Of a stretch of 37,765 nucleotides of DNA, positions 1 to 6,293 are shown piece after piece; within the stretch, counting starts at the first letter, position 1; each line of letters opens with the position of its first letter. The DNA is from Gottfriedia acidiceleris. Its GTDB lineage: Bacteria > Bacillota > Bacilli > Bacillales > Bacillaceae_G. The stretch is taken from positions 1 through 37,765 of the forward strand of contig NZ_NESS01000023.1 of NCBI RefSeq assembly GCF_002128425.1, read 5' to 3'. The position numbers and the translations under genes were made by a program. Below the pieces are notes generated by a model. The model had not been told where the DNA came from. It saw nothing but the letters and a program-made list of their open reading frames with translations, and ran no database searches.

Positions 1-20
1 TCTCTTGATAGTAGTACATA

Positions 21-62
21 AAAAATCCCCCTTGTAACAATTTTCCTACAAAGGGGATTTTT
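21..62. terminator. Rho-independent terminator, possibly bidirectional
   Basis: Arms at 21-36 and 47-62 pair with one C/A mismatch around a 10-nt loop. An A-run precedes and a T-run follows, so it could end transcripts from either side. The gene to the left lies outside the window. Confidence 0.75.
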
Positions 63-113
63 TCTAAAATTTTATGCTTAGATCTATTGACTAAGTTGTT
101 TTTCAACACTCTG

Positions 114-145
114 AAAAAAGACAACTTTCAAAAGTTGTCTTTTTT
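114..145 (-). terminator. Terminator of the CPA1 antiporter gene
   Basis: A near-perfect inverted repeat (114-128 with 131-145) has a core GACAACTT stem flanked by A6 and T6. It lies 37 nt beyond the stop codon of the minus-strand antiporter, so it most likely ends that transcript. The symmetric A/T tails could also stop plus-strand transcription. Confidence 0.8.
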
Positions 146-181
146 AATGAATTCGTAAGTTTGAACCCAAAATTTCGCTAT

Positions 182-1447
182 TTAAACGATTTTTTTAGTG
201 TTGTTTACATTAGATTTCTCTACAACAAGACCTAATTTTTTAGCTACATAACCCGTCGTACTAGCTTGTATTAGAATAGTCATTAATATTGCGATAAAAG
301 TGACAGTCGTAATTTCGTTTGCATAATCAACTCCGGCTGCTATTATCATTCCGGAAATTGCTGCAGGAATAACTCCTGTTTCACGGACCCAAAACATGAA
401 AATAATTTCACTCCACGACCAATTTGCTTTTCGATCTGGTAAAGTGCAAAAAAGTACTGTTAGTGGTCGAGCAATAAACATGAAAACTAAAACAATCAGT
501 ACTCCTTGTATCCAATATTTACTTAAAATATGAAAATTCACTTGGGTTCCTAGTAACATAAAAATAAGCTTCCTCATAATTAATGTAGCATTATCCGAAA
601 AATGAGCATCGGTTGTTCGAGTCTCTACTGAAATATGAAGACGAAACAATTGTGGATTACCTAAAATTAGGCCAGCAGTAAAAGTTGCCATAAACCCACT
701 AGCATGAATTAATCCTGCTGTTAAATATGAGCTAATAGCTAAAACAAGACTAACTATTGTACTGTACTTATTTAAAAACGCCCATTTATGTGCTGAAGTA
801 ATAAATGCTCCAATGAAACCAATGATTATTCCAACTAATATTCCACCCCCAGCTTCACGAAAAAAACTCCAAACACTAGCTGAAATGGATAATTGCGATT
901 GTCCTAAAATGACTCCAAGTATAGTAAATGCCAAAATAGAACCCGTTGCATCATTAAACGCTGATTCACTTTCTACAGTTTGTCTTACTTTTTCATGGAT
1001 TGTAACTTGTTTAAAAACTGGAATCAAGGTTGCTGGGTCTGTAGATGCGATGACTGATGCAAGCAAAAGTGCATATAAGAATGGTAGCTTCAATAAATAA
1101 AAAGCTGTAACTGCTACAACTAATGCTGTAATAATGACTCCAAGAGTCGATAGTAGAGAGATGGTAATCCATACTTTTTTTAAAACGGAAACATGAATGG
1201 CTTTACCTCCTTCAAACAGAATTAAGACAGAACCTAGGACGATAATGAACTGATTTGCCACTGATTCATTTGGCAATGAAATGAAATTAAATACTGATGG
1301 ACCTACTAATATTCCGATTATCATAAATAAAGCTACATCAGGAATTTTTATTTTTTCAGCTAATTTAATTGCCAATAATCCAAAAATCAAGACAAAAGTA
1401 ATGATATATAATTCATGTTCAACAGCCTTCATTACAACTGATTCCAT
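182..1447 (-). CDS. CPA1-family cation:proton antiporter (NhaP-like)
   Basis: Integral membrane Na+(K+)/H+ exchanger of 421 aa with about 12 hydrophobic segments along the whole length. Two motifs typical of the family are visible: STDPATLIP with Asp137, and ESESAFNDATG with the Asn165-Asp166 pair that forms the ion site in NhaP-type exchangers. There is no long hydrophilic C-terminal regulatory tail, unlike the larger NhaP2/CvrA proteins. GAGGTG stands 7 nt before the ATG and supports this start. It is transcribed divergently from the KtrB gene, in a region full of K+/Na+ transporters, which suggests a role in expelling Na+ or K+. Ion preference cannot be read from the sequence. Confidence 0.85.
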   Translation of the reverse strand: MESVVMKAVEHELYIITFVLIFGLLAIKLAEKIKIPDVALFMIIGILVGPSVFNFISLPNESVANQFIIVLGSVLILFEGGKAIHVSVLKKVWITISLLSTLGVIITALVVAVTAFYLLKLPFLYALLLASVIASTDPATLIPVFKQVTIHEKVRQTVESESAFNDATGSILAFTILGVILGQSQLSISASVWSFFREAGGGILVGIIIGFIGAFITSAHKWAFLNKYSTIVSLVLAISSYLTAGLIHASGFMATFTAGLILGNPQLFRLHISVETRTTDAHFSDNATLIMRKLIFMLLGTQVNFHILSKYWIQGVLIVLVFMFIARPLTVLFCTLPDRKANWSWSEIIFMFWVRETGVIPAAISGMIIAAGVDYANEITTVTFIAILMTILIQASTTGYVAKKLGLVVEKSNVNNTKKIV

Positions 1448-1495
1448 AATGTTTCACCTCACAGGCACTTATAAACTAATCTTAGAATGACCTTG

Positions 1496-1524
1496 TTGAA
1501 CTCAAAATATTTACTCATTAAATA
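1496..1524 (+). promoter_or_regulatory. Putative SigA promoter of ktrB-ktrA
   Basis: TTGAAC at 1496-1501 and TAAATA at 1519-1524 with a 17-nt spacer, in the 177-bp gap between the divergent antiporter and KtrB genes. The -35 fits well and the -10 moderately. No riboswitch-like structure lies between it and the gene. Confidence 0.45.
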
Positions 1525-1624
1525 ACATGTTATTATTATATTTTTTCCTCAATGGGAATGCTAAATTGAAATGGGGAAAAAAATTTCGAATAAAAAATTA
1601 GGTGAAAAGAGGGGATGTACTACT

Positions 1625-2965
1625 ATGAGAAAAAAGCTGGAGCCTTCCTTAGACCCATCAAAAGTTTTAGTGATTGGATTTGCTCTCATTATTGTTTTAG
1701 GTAGTATTCTACTAACTCTACCAATCGCTACTAAGAATGGAGAAGGTCTGAATTGGCTGGACGCTTTATTCACTTCTACTTCAGCTACTTGTGTAACTGG
1801 ATTAGTGGTAGTGGATACTGGTACAACGTTCACGTTATTTGGACAATTAGTTATCTTGTCGCTCATTCAAGTAGGCGGTTTAGGTTTTATGACATTTGCT
1901 ACTTTTTTTGCAGTTCTCTTAGGTAAGAGAATTTCTTTAAAAGAACGCTTGCTATTACAGGAAGCATTGAATAATTTATCGATTGCAGGAATTGTACGTT
2001 TAGTAAAAAGAATCTTTATTTTTACAATTGTGATTGAATTAGTTGGTGGGATAATATTAGCAATTCGTTTTTCATTTGAAATGCCACTTAGAAAGGCAAT
2101 ATATTTTGGATTATTTCATTCCGTTTCAAATTTTAATAATGCTGGCTTTGATTTAATGGGAGGGTTTAAGAGTCTAACTGGTTATGTAGCAGATCCTACT
2201 GTTACAATTGTGGTTTGTTTATTGATTACACTTGGGGGAATCGGTTTTATCGTAATGAACGAATTATACGAATACAAAGAAACAGGTTTTCTCTCTCTAC
2301 ATACTAAAGTAGTTCTACAAACAAGCATTTATTTATTAGTTTTAGGAACTGTTCTGATTTTCTTCCTAGAATTGCATAATCCCAAAACATTACAGCCGTT
2401 ATCATGGACTGGCAAATTTCTTGGTTCATTGTATCAATCTGTGACACCTAGAACGGCAGGGTCCAATACACTCAATATACCTGATTTAACACAGTCTACA
2501 CTGTTCATAATTATCATTTTAATGTTTATTGGGGCATCTCCGGGTTCTACCGGTGGAGGGATAAAAACGACTACTTTCGCTACATTATTAGGAGCAGTTC
2601 GATCACAGATTAAAGGGAAAGAAGATGTTATATTTTTTAAAAGAAGTATCATGTACGACACTATTTATAAGGCACTTACTGTTACTGTAAGTGGTCTGCT
2701 TATTGTTATCTTTGTAACCATGATATTAACAATTACAGAGCATGGAAAGGACTTCTTAATGATCTTATTTGAAGCAACTTCTGCATTTGGAACTGTTGGA
2801 CTATCTATGGGATTGACCCCTGATCTAACACCAATTGGAAGAATCTTAATCATTTTAACAATGTTTGCGGGAAGAGTTGGTCCATTGACGATTGCTTTTG
2901 CTGTTACACTAAGAAGAACTTCGGATCCTTTTAAACGACCAAAAGGTAAAATCATGATTGGATAA
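1625..2965 (+). CDS. ktrB: KtrB/KtrD-type potassium channel subunit
   Basis: Membrane pore subunit of a Ktr K+ uptake system (Trk/Ktr/HKT superfamily), 446 aa from the chosen start, close to the ~445 aa of B. subtilis KtrB. All four selectivity-filter loops show their conserved glycine: TCVTGL (Gly59), NNAGFD (Gly174), PRTAGS (Gly279) and GTVGLS (Gly392). The glycine-rich intramembrane gate GSTGGGIK is also present. I prefer ATG 1625, which has AAGAGGGG about 10 nt upstream; an in-frame ATG at 1571 would add 18 residues but lacks a ribosome binding site. The regulatory subunit follows 38 nt downstream. Whether it is the KtrB or KtrD ortholog is not settled; gene order (pore first) differs from the B. 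subtilis ktrAB operon. Confidence 0.9.
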   Translation: MRKKLEPSLDPSKVLVIGFALIIVLGSILLTLPIATKNGEGLNWLDALFTSTSATCVTGLVVVDTGTTFTLFGQLVILSLIQVGGLGFMTFATFFAVLLGKRISLKERLLLQEALNNLSIAGIVRLVKRIFIFTIVIELVGGIILAIRFSFEMPLRKAIYFGLFHSVSNFNNAGFDLMGGFKSLTGYVADPTVTIVVCLLITLGGIGFIVMNELYEYKETGFLSLHTKVVLQTSIYLLVLGTVLIFFLELHNPKTLQPLSWTGKFLGSLYQSVTPRTAGSNTLNIPDLTQSTLFIIIILMFIGASPGSTGGGIKTTTFATLLGAVRSQIKGKEDVIFFKRSIMYDTIYKALTVTVSGLLIVIFVTMILTITEHGKDFLMILFEATSAFGTVGLSMGLTPDLTPIGRILIILTMFAGRVGPLTIAFAVTLRRTSDPFKRPKGKIMIG

Positions 2966-3003
2966 ATCGTACCAAATTCATTTTATATAGGAGCAATGTA
3001 AAT

Positions 3004-3657
3004 ATGAAAAATCAATATGCAGTTATAGGATTAGGTAGATTCGGCTCAGGTATTGTGAATACTCTATTGCAACACGGTAACGAAGTGTTAGTAATTGATA
3101 TGAATGAAGATCGTATTAATCAGTTTGCAGACATAGCTACACATGCAGTAATAGCAGATTCTACAAATGATGAAGCTTTAAAGGCAATTGGTATAGGTAA
3201 TTTTGACACAGTTATAGTAGCGATTGGAAATGATATGCAATCAAGTATTTTAACAACCTTAGTCTTAAATGAATTAAAAATTAAAAAAATTGTTGCGAAA
3301 GCATTAAATAAGCGTCATGGTGAAGTGTTAAAAAAAATTGGGGCTGATTGGGTTATCTATCCGGAAAAGAATATGGGAGAACGAGTAGCGCATCAATTAA
3401 TGTCACCAAATGTTTTAAACTTTATTGAACTCGCGCAAAATTACAGTATAGAAGAAATTAAGTTACCTTCAAAAATGGTTGGGAAAAGTTTGAAGGAATT
3501 AAATATTAGAGTAGAATTTAATTTAACTGTCATCGCTATAAAAAGCGAAGGAGTCGTTAATATCTCACCTTCTCCTGATGAAGTTATACATGAAGGAGAT
3601 GTATTGGTTATGATTGGAGAAAATAGGGATCTGCATCGTTTTTCAAATATTGAATAA
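3004..3657 (+). CDS. ktrA: KtrA/KtrC-type RCK regulator of K+ uptake
   Basis: Cytosolic ring-forming subunit that gates the Ktr pore, 217 aa. An N-terminal RCK_N Rossmann domain carries GLGRFG (Gly9-Gly14) followed by the acidic residue Asp32 at the end of strand 2, the nucleotide-binding pattern. The C-terminal ~80 residues match an RCK_C (TrkA_C) domain, which in Gram-positive KtrA/KtrC binds c-di-AMP. AGGAG lies 9 nt before the ATG. It is very probably cotranscribed with ktrB, and a strong terminator follows. KtrA versus KtrC assignment is uncertain, so the symbol marks the family role only. Confidence 0.88.
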   Translation: MKNQYAVIGLGRFGSGIVNTLLQHGNEVLVIDMNEDRINQFADIATHAVIADSTNDEALKAIGIGNFDTVIVAIGNDMQSSILTTLVLNELKIKKIVAKALNKRHGEVLKKIGADWVIYPEKNMGERVAHQLMSPNVLNFIELAQNYSIEEIKLPSKMVGKSLKELNIRVEFNLTVIAIKSEGVVNISPSPDEVIHEGDVLVMIGENRDLHRFSNIE

Positions 3658-3701
3658 ATAATTAAAAAAACAATTTTAAAAAAATATACGTATAACTATA
3701 T

Positions 3702-3745
3702 GGTAATTGCTTTTAAGTTCTCAAAAGTGATTACCTTATTTTTTT
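3702..3745 (+). terminator. Terminator of ktrB-ktrA
   Basis: Arms 3702-3714 and 3723-3735 form a 13-bp stem including two G-U pairs, with an 8-nt loop and a T-rich tail. It ends the Ktr operon and separates it from the CPA2 antiporter. Confidence 0.9.
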
Positions 3746-3925
3746 ACTATTTAATAAAAATGTCTAGAAAATATTTTAGCTTTTCTTTTTGCTTTATAAA
3801 AGTGTTCCCTATGAATATTTGTAGTAGAAGTAAAGATAATAATTACATAAATTTCGTAATGCACTCAGGCTGGAGGTGAATGTAGTAGTTGTTATTACGC
3901 TTAGGAGTCAATTACTACAGAATAT

Positions 3926-5056
3926 ATGCTTATTTTTCAACTTGCGATCATTTTAATCGCTTCAAAAATTGCAGGTGACATTAGTGTTAGACTAAAACAA
4001 CCGTCTGTTCTTGGTAAACTTTTAATCGGAATCATACTTGGGCCTACACTATTAGGATTAATTAATGACACAGATATATTAAAAGAAATAAGTCAAATCG
4101 GTGTAATTCTGCTAATGTTTATTGCAGGACTTGAAACAGATATTGATGAGTTTAAACGGACTGGAACAGCATCGACTTTAGTTGGAATTGGAGGGATTAT
4201 TGTACCATTTGGAATAGGCTATTTAATTGGAATGTTTATTCATTTAACTACTATTCAATCTAGTTTTTTGGGGCTTTTACTTTCCGCGACAAGCGTAAGC
4301 ATATCAGTACAAGTGTTGAAAGAAATGAACAAATTAAAAACCCGTGAAGGGGCAACTGTTATGGGTGCTGCAGTAATTGATGATATTTTAGTCATTATTG
4401 CGTTGGCATTTTTACTTAGCTTGGCAGGTGAAAGTGGAGATGTAAATTTGGGGAAAATAATACTTAAAAAAGTATTATTCTTTGTATTTGCAATTATTCT
4501 TGGATGGAAAGTTGTTCCATTTTTACTTAGAAAATTTTCTACATTACGTGTTACTGAAACCGTTATTTCTTCTGCTCTAATCATTTGTTTTCTATATGCA
4601 TATTTTGCAGAATACACTGGGGTTGCTGCAATTATTGGAGCTTATATTGCAGGTGTAGCAATAAGTGTAACTGAATTTAAGCACGAAGTATTTGAAAAAG
4701 TGGAGACAATTAGTTATTCATTGTTTGTACCAGTATTTTTCACTTCAATTGGAGTAACTGCTAAATTTACAGGGATTTTAGATAATATTTCCCTTATTAT
4801 CATATTAAGCATTATAGCAATTCTGACAAAATTAGTTGGATCATCTCTTGGAGCTAAAATTTCTCGATTCTCATGGAGGAATTCTCTAGGTATCGGATCA
4901 GCAATGGTATCAAGAGGTGAAGTTGCGTTAATTATTGCTTCTATAGGTCTAGAGAATAAATTATTAGATCAGTCATTGTTTACCGTCCTTTTAGTTGTTG
5001 TGCTCATTACTACGCTTGTAACGCCACCAATGATGAAGATATTTTTTAATGAATAG
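3926..5056 (+). CDS. GerN/NapA-like CPA2 Na+(K+)/H+ antiporter
   Basis: Membrane cation/proton exchanger of 376 aa. The sequence pattern, from the N-terminal RLKQPSVLGKLLIGI through the IDD pair (Asp152-Asp153) to the final TLVTPPMMKIFF, matches the CPA2 group with Bacillus GerN and Enterococcus NapA. The adjacent aspartates are the proton/cation site in that family. No RCK domain is fused. The ATG fits the family N-terminus but its ribosome binding site is odd: AGGAG at 3903-3907 is 18 nt away, with a stop codon just upstream in frame. GerN proteins can act in spore germination as well as Na+/K+ balance. No terminator is evident after it. Confidence 0.85.
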   Translation: MLIFQLAIILIASKIAGDISVRLKQPSVLGKLLIGIILGPTLLGLINDTDILKEISQIGVILLMFIAGLETDIDEFKRTGTASTLVGIGGIIVPFGIGYLIGMFIHLTTIQSSFLGLLLSATSVSISVQVLKEMNKLKTREGATVMGAAVIDDILVIIALAFLLSLAGESGDVNLGKIILKKVLFFVFAIILGWKVVPFLLRKFSTLRVTETVISSALIICFLYAYFAEYTGVAAIIGAYIAGVAISVTEFKHEVFEKVETISYSLFVPVFFTSIGVTAKFTGILDNISLIIILSIIAILTKLVGSSLGAKISRFSWRNSLGIGSAMVSRGEVALIIASIGLENKLLDQSLFTVLLVVVLITTLVTPPMMKIFFNE

Positions 5057-5148
5057 TACGATGTAATAGAATGATCGATTGACTATTAAAAAATTTATGG
5101 GAATTTACTTCTTGGCGCACCAAAGATACTAAATAAAGAAGTTGAAAA

Positions 5149-5209
5149 ATGTAAACGATTACCATAATAAGAGCACCAAAAATCATTCATTTCAAGTAAT
5201 CGTTTACAT
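5149..5209. repeat. Perfect 14-bp inverted repeat; each arm resembles a cre site
   Basis: Arms 5149-5162 (ATGTAAACGATTAC) and 5196-5209 are exact reverse complements 33 nt apart. Each arm fits the CcpA cre pattern WTGNAANCGNWNNCW at all but about one position. There is no T-run after it, so it is not a simple terminator. It lies 22 nt upstream of the putative promoter at 5232. A pair of CcpA sites, or a site for another LacI-type regulator, is inferred. Confidence 0.5.
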
Positions 5210-5231
5210 GGATTATTCCAAAAAACACCAA

Positions 5232-5260
5232 TTGACGAGTGATTTTAATCATGATAAAGT
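5232..5260 (+). promoter_or_regulatory. Putative promoter of the small peptide gene pair
   Basis: TTGACG at 5232-5237 and TAAAGT at 5255-5260 are separated by 17 nt. The duplicated leader begins right at its 3' edge (5261). The second copy has no comparable promoter, so both genes may depend on this one plus read-through of the leader hairpin. Confidence 0.4.
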
Positions 5261-5286
5261 TGGTCTTACGTTTAAAAACGAACGTC

Positions 5287-5315
5287 AAACCACGGCCATA
5301 GGTCATGGTTTTTTT
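5287..5315 (+). promoter_or_regulatory. Leader hairpin with U-run, copy 1 (possible attenuator)
   Basis: AAACCACGGCC pairs with GGTCATGGTTT (one C/A mismatch, one G-U) around ATA and runs into a T-tract, as in an intrinsic terminator. It is only 32 nt before the GTG start. A smaller stem, ACGTT with AACGT, precedes it at about 5268-5285. Together they look like a conditional leader, but I recognise no known riboswitch class. Confidence 0.5.
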
Positions 5316-5346
5316 ATATGAAAAAATCGCGAAAGGAGAATACAAA

Positions 5347-5535
5347 GTGAAGAATTTAATTTTATCTTTAGTTATTGGATGTGGATTTTCTATTTTACTG
5401 ACGGGGTACGAAACGAATATGTCAGAAGTTAATAAAAAGATCTCAACGTTTAATCAATCTGAGGTACAAAACGTGTTAACAAACATGGTAGCAGTTGATA
5501 AAACAAAAGAGATTATTTGGAATCAAGCACGCTAA
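5347..5535 (+). CDS. Small signal-peptide-like protein, tandem copy 1 (unknown)
   Basis: A 62-aa protein started by GTG, with AAAGGAG 7 nt upstream. It has a short basic start, a hydrophobic stretch (about residues 4-19), then a polar tail. The hydrophobic end reads ILLTGY, which looks like a lipobox whose expected Cys is Tyr; a Cys is present earlier at residue 12. Copy 2 shares about 46 of 62 residues. A ten-codon frame at 5318 (ATG) ends in a TGA overlapping this GTG. The protein may be secreted, membrane-bound or a peptide precursor. I do not recognise the family, and no RRNPP receptor or toxin partner is adjacent. Confidence 0.6.
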   Translation: MKNLILSLVIGCGFSILLTGYETNMSEVNKKISTFNQSEVQNVLTNMVAVDKTKEIIWNQAR

Positions 5536-5585
5536 TTAGTCGTGACTTTTTCTTTAAAATGGTCTTACGTTTAAAAACGAACGTC

Positions 5586-5614
5586 AAACCACGGCCATAG
5601 GTCATGGTTTTTTT
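5586..5614 (+). promoter_or_regulatory. Leader hairpin with U-run, copy 2
   Basis: This is the same hairpin as in copy 1, with no visible base change, 33 nt before the ATG of the second gene. Its preservation while the downstream coding sequence diverges suggests a function of its own. It may also act as the terminator of the first gene. Confidence 0.5.
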
Positions 5615-5646
5615 ATATGAAAAAAAATCGAGAGGAGATAACAAAA

Positions 5647-5835
5647 ATGAAAAAAGTAATTTTATCTTTAGTAGTTGGATGTGGATTTTCTATTTTGCTG
5701 ACAGGGTACGAAACGAATATGTCAGATGCTAATAAAAAGATCTCAACGTTTAATCAAATAGAAGTGCAAAACGTATTAACGAACACTTTAGCAAATTGTA
5801 AGTCACAACAAATCGTTTGGAATCAAGTACGATAA
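5647..5835 (+). CDS. Small signal-peptide-like protein, tandem copy 2 (unknown)
   Basis: A 62-aa paralog of the preceding gene, equal in length, with ATG start and AGGAGATA just upstream. The N-terminal hydrophobic segment and the central segment GYETNMS...NKKISTFNQ are nearly the same as in copy 1. Residues 47-60 differ strongly and include an extra Cys (residue 51). The Tyr in place of a lipobox Cys is kept. An in-frame ATG at 5617 would add ten residues but has no ribosome binding site and falls next to the leader hairpin, so 5647 is preferred. Function unknown. Confidence 0.6.
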   Translation: MKKVILSLVVGCGFSILLTGYETNMSDANKKISTFNQIEVQNVLTNTLANCKSQQIVWNQVR

Positions 5836-5933
5836 AAGCTCAGGGGTGCTTATAATTAGTATAGGTTCCTAATTTCTCGGATATTTTTTGGAGGGCTTCA
5901 AAAAAATTGATTGTAAATTTTAGTAAAAGTCTC

Positions 5934-5962
5934 TTTACAAATTTTACCTGAAGTTATATATT
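5934..5962 (+). promoter_or_regulatory. Putative promoter of the riboswitch-kimA transcript
   Basis: TTTACA at 5934-5939 and TATATT at 5957-5962 with a 17-nt spacer place transcription start near 5970, about 30 nt before the c-di-AMP aptamer. Confidence 0.55.
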
Positions 5963-6000
5963 TACATTTAAATTCTATATTTCTCTAATTCAAAACCAAA

Positions 6001-6125
6001 GTTGCTTAATCTAAAAAAGAGCGGGGGAACCAATTCTTTATTGGGGTGAATCCTTTTTAGTAAAGGTAGGGGTATTCTTTAATCCCGAATCCGACAGCTA
6101 ACCTCGTAAGCATTTAAAGAAGGGG
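6001..6125 (+). promoter_or_regulatory. c-di-AMP riboswitch (ydaO/yuaA class)
   Basis: The conserved blocks of the ydaO element occur in order: TGCTTAATCT, GCGGGGGAACCA, TTGGGGTGAATC, then CCCGAATCCGACAGCTAAC followed by CTCGTAAGC. These match my memory of the B. subtilis ydaO leader closely. A terminator follows 20 nt after the aptamer. In characterised members c-di-AMP stabilises the aptamer and favours termination, so kimA should be off when c-di-AMP (a signal of high K+) is high. Exact aptamer edges are approximate. Confidence 0.93.
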
Positions 6126-6145
6126 GTTTATTTAGTCTTGTTTTC

Positions 6146-6173
6146 AAACACTAAGTAAAGCTTAGTGTTTTTT
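6146..6173 (+). terminator. Expression-platform terminator of the c-di-AMP riboswitch
   Basis: A perfect 10-bp stem (AAACACTAAG with its complement at 6161-6170), a 5-nt loop and six Ts. It lies between the aptamer and kimA, more than 110 nt before the start codon, the position expected for a transcriptional OFF switch. Confidence 0.9.
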
Positions 6174-6293
6174 GTATGCAAAAAAGTATAAATTGGAAGC
6201 GATGAAAAGTTCATGACGTAACTCTGACTTTGCCTATAGCTCAACAATCAACATATTTTTTGTATGCTTTTTTTAAGAAAAGGGGAGAAATTT

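Larger units (their letters stand above)
5261..5835 (+). repeat. Tandem ~299-bp duplication (leader plus peptide gene)
   Basis: Two direct copies, 5261-5535 and 5560-5835, are joined by a 24-nt linker. The first ~60 nt of each (5261-5323 and 5560-5622) look identical, while the coding parts differ at many positions, most in the last third. A one-base indel in an A-run before the start codon makes the offset change from 299 to 300. Confidence 0.85.

Noticed and set aside
1571-1624. Upstream ATG for ktrB
   Set aside because: No ribosome binding site, while the ATG at 1625 has AAGAGGGG and gives the usual family length.
5347-5835. Phr-type signalling peptides or type I toxins
   Set aside because: No Rap/RRNPP receptor or antisense antitoxin is adjacent, and the sequences do not match those families as I know them.
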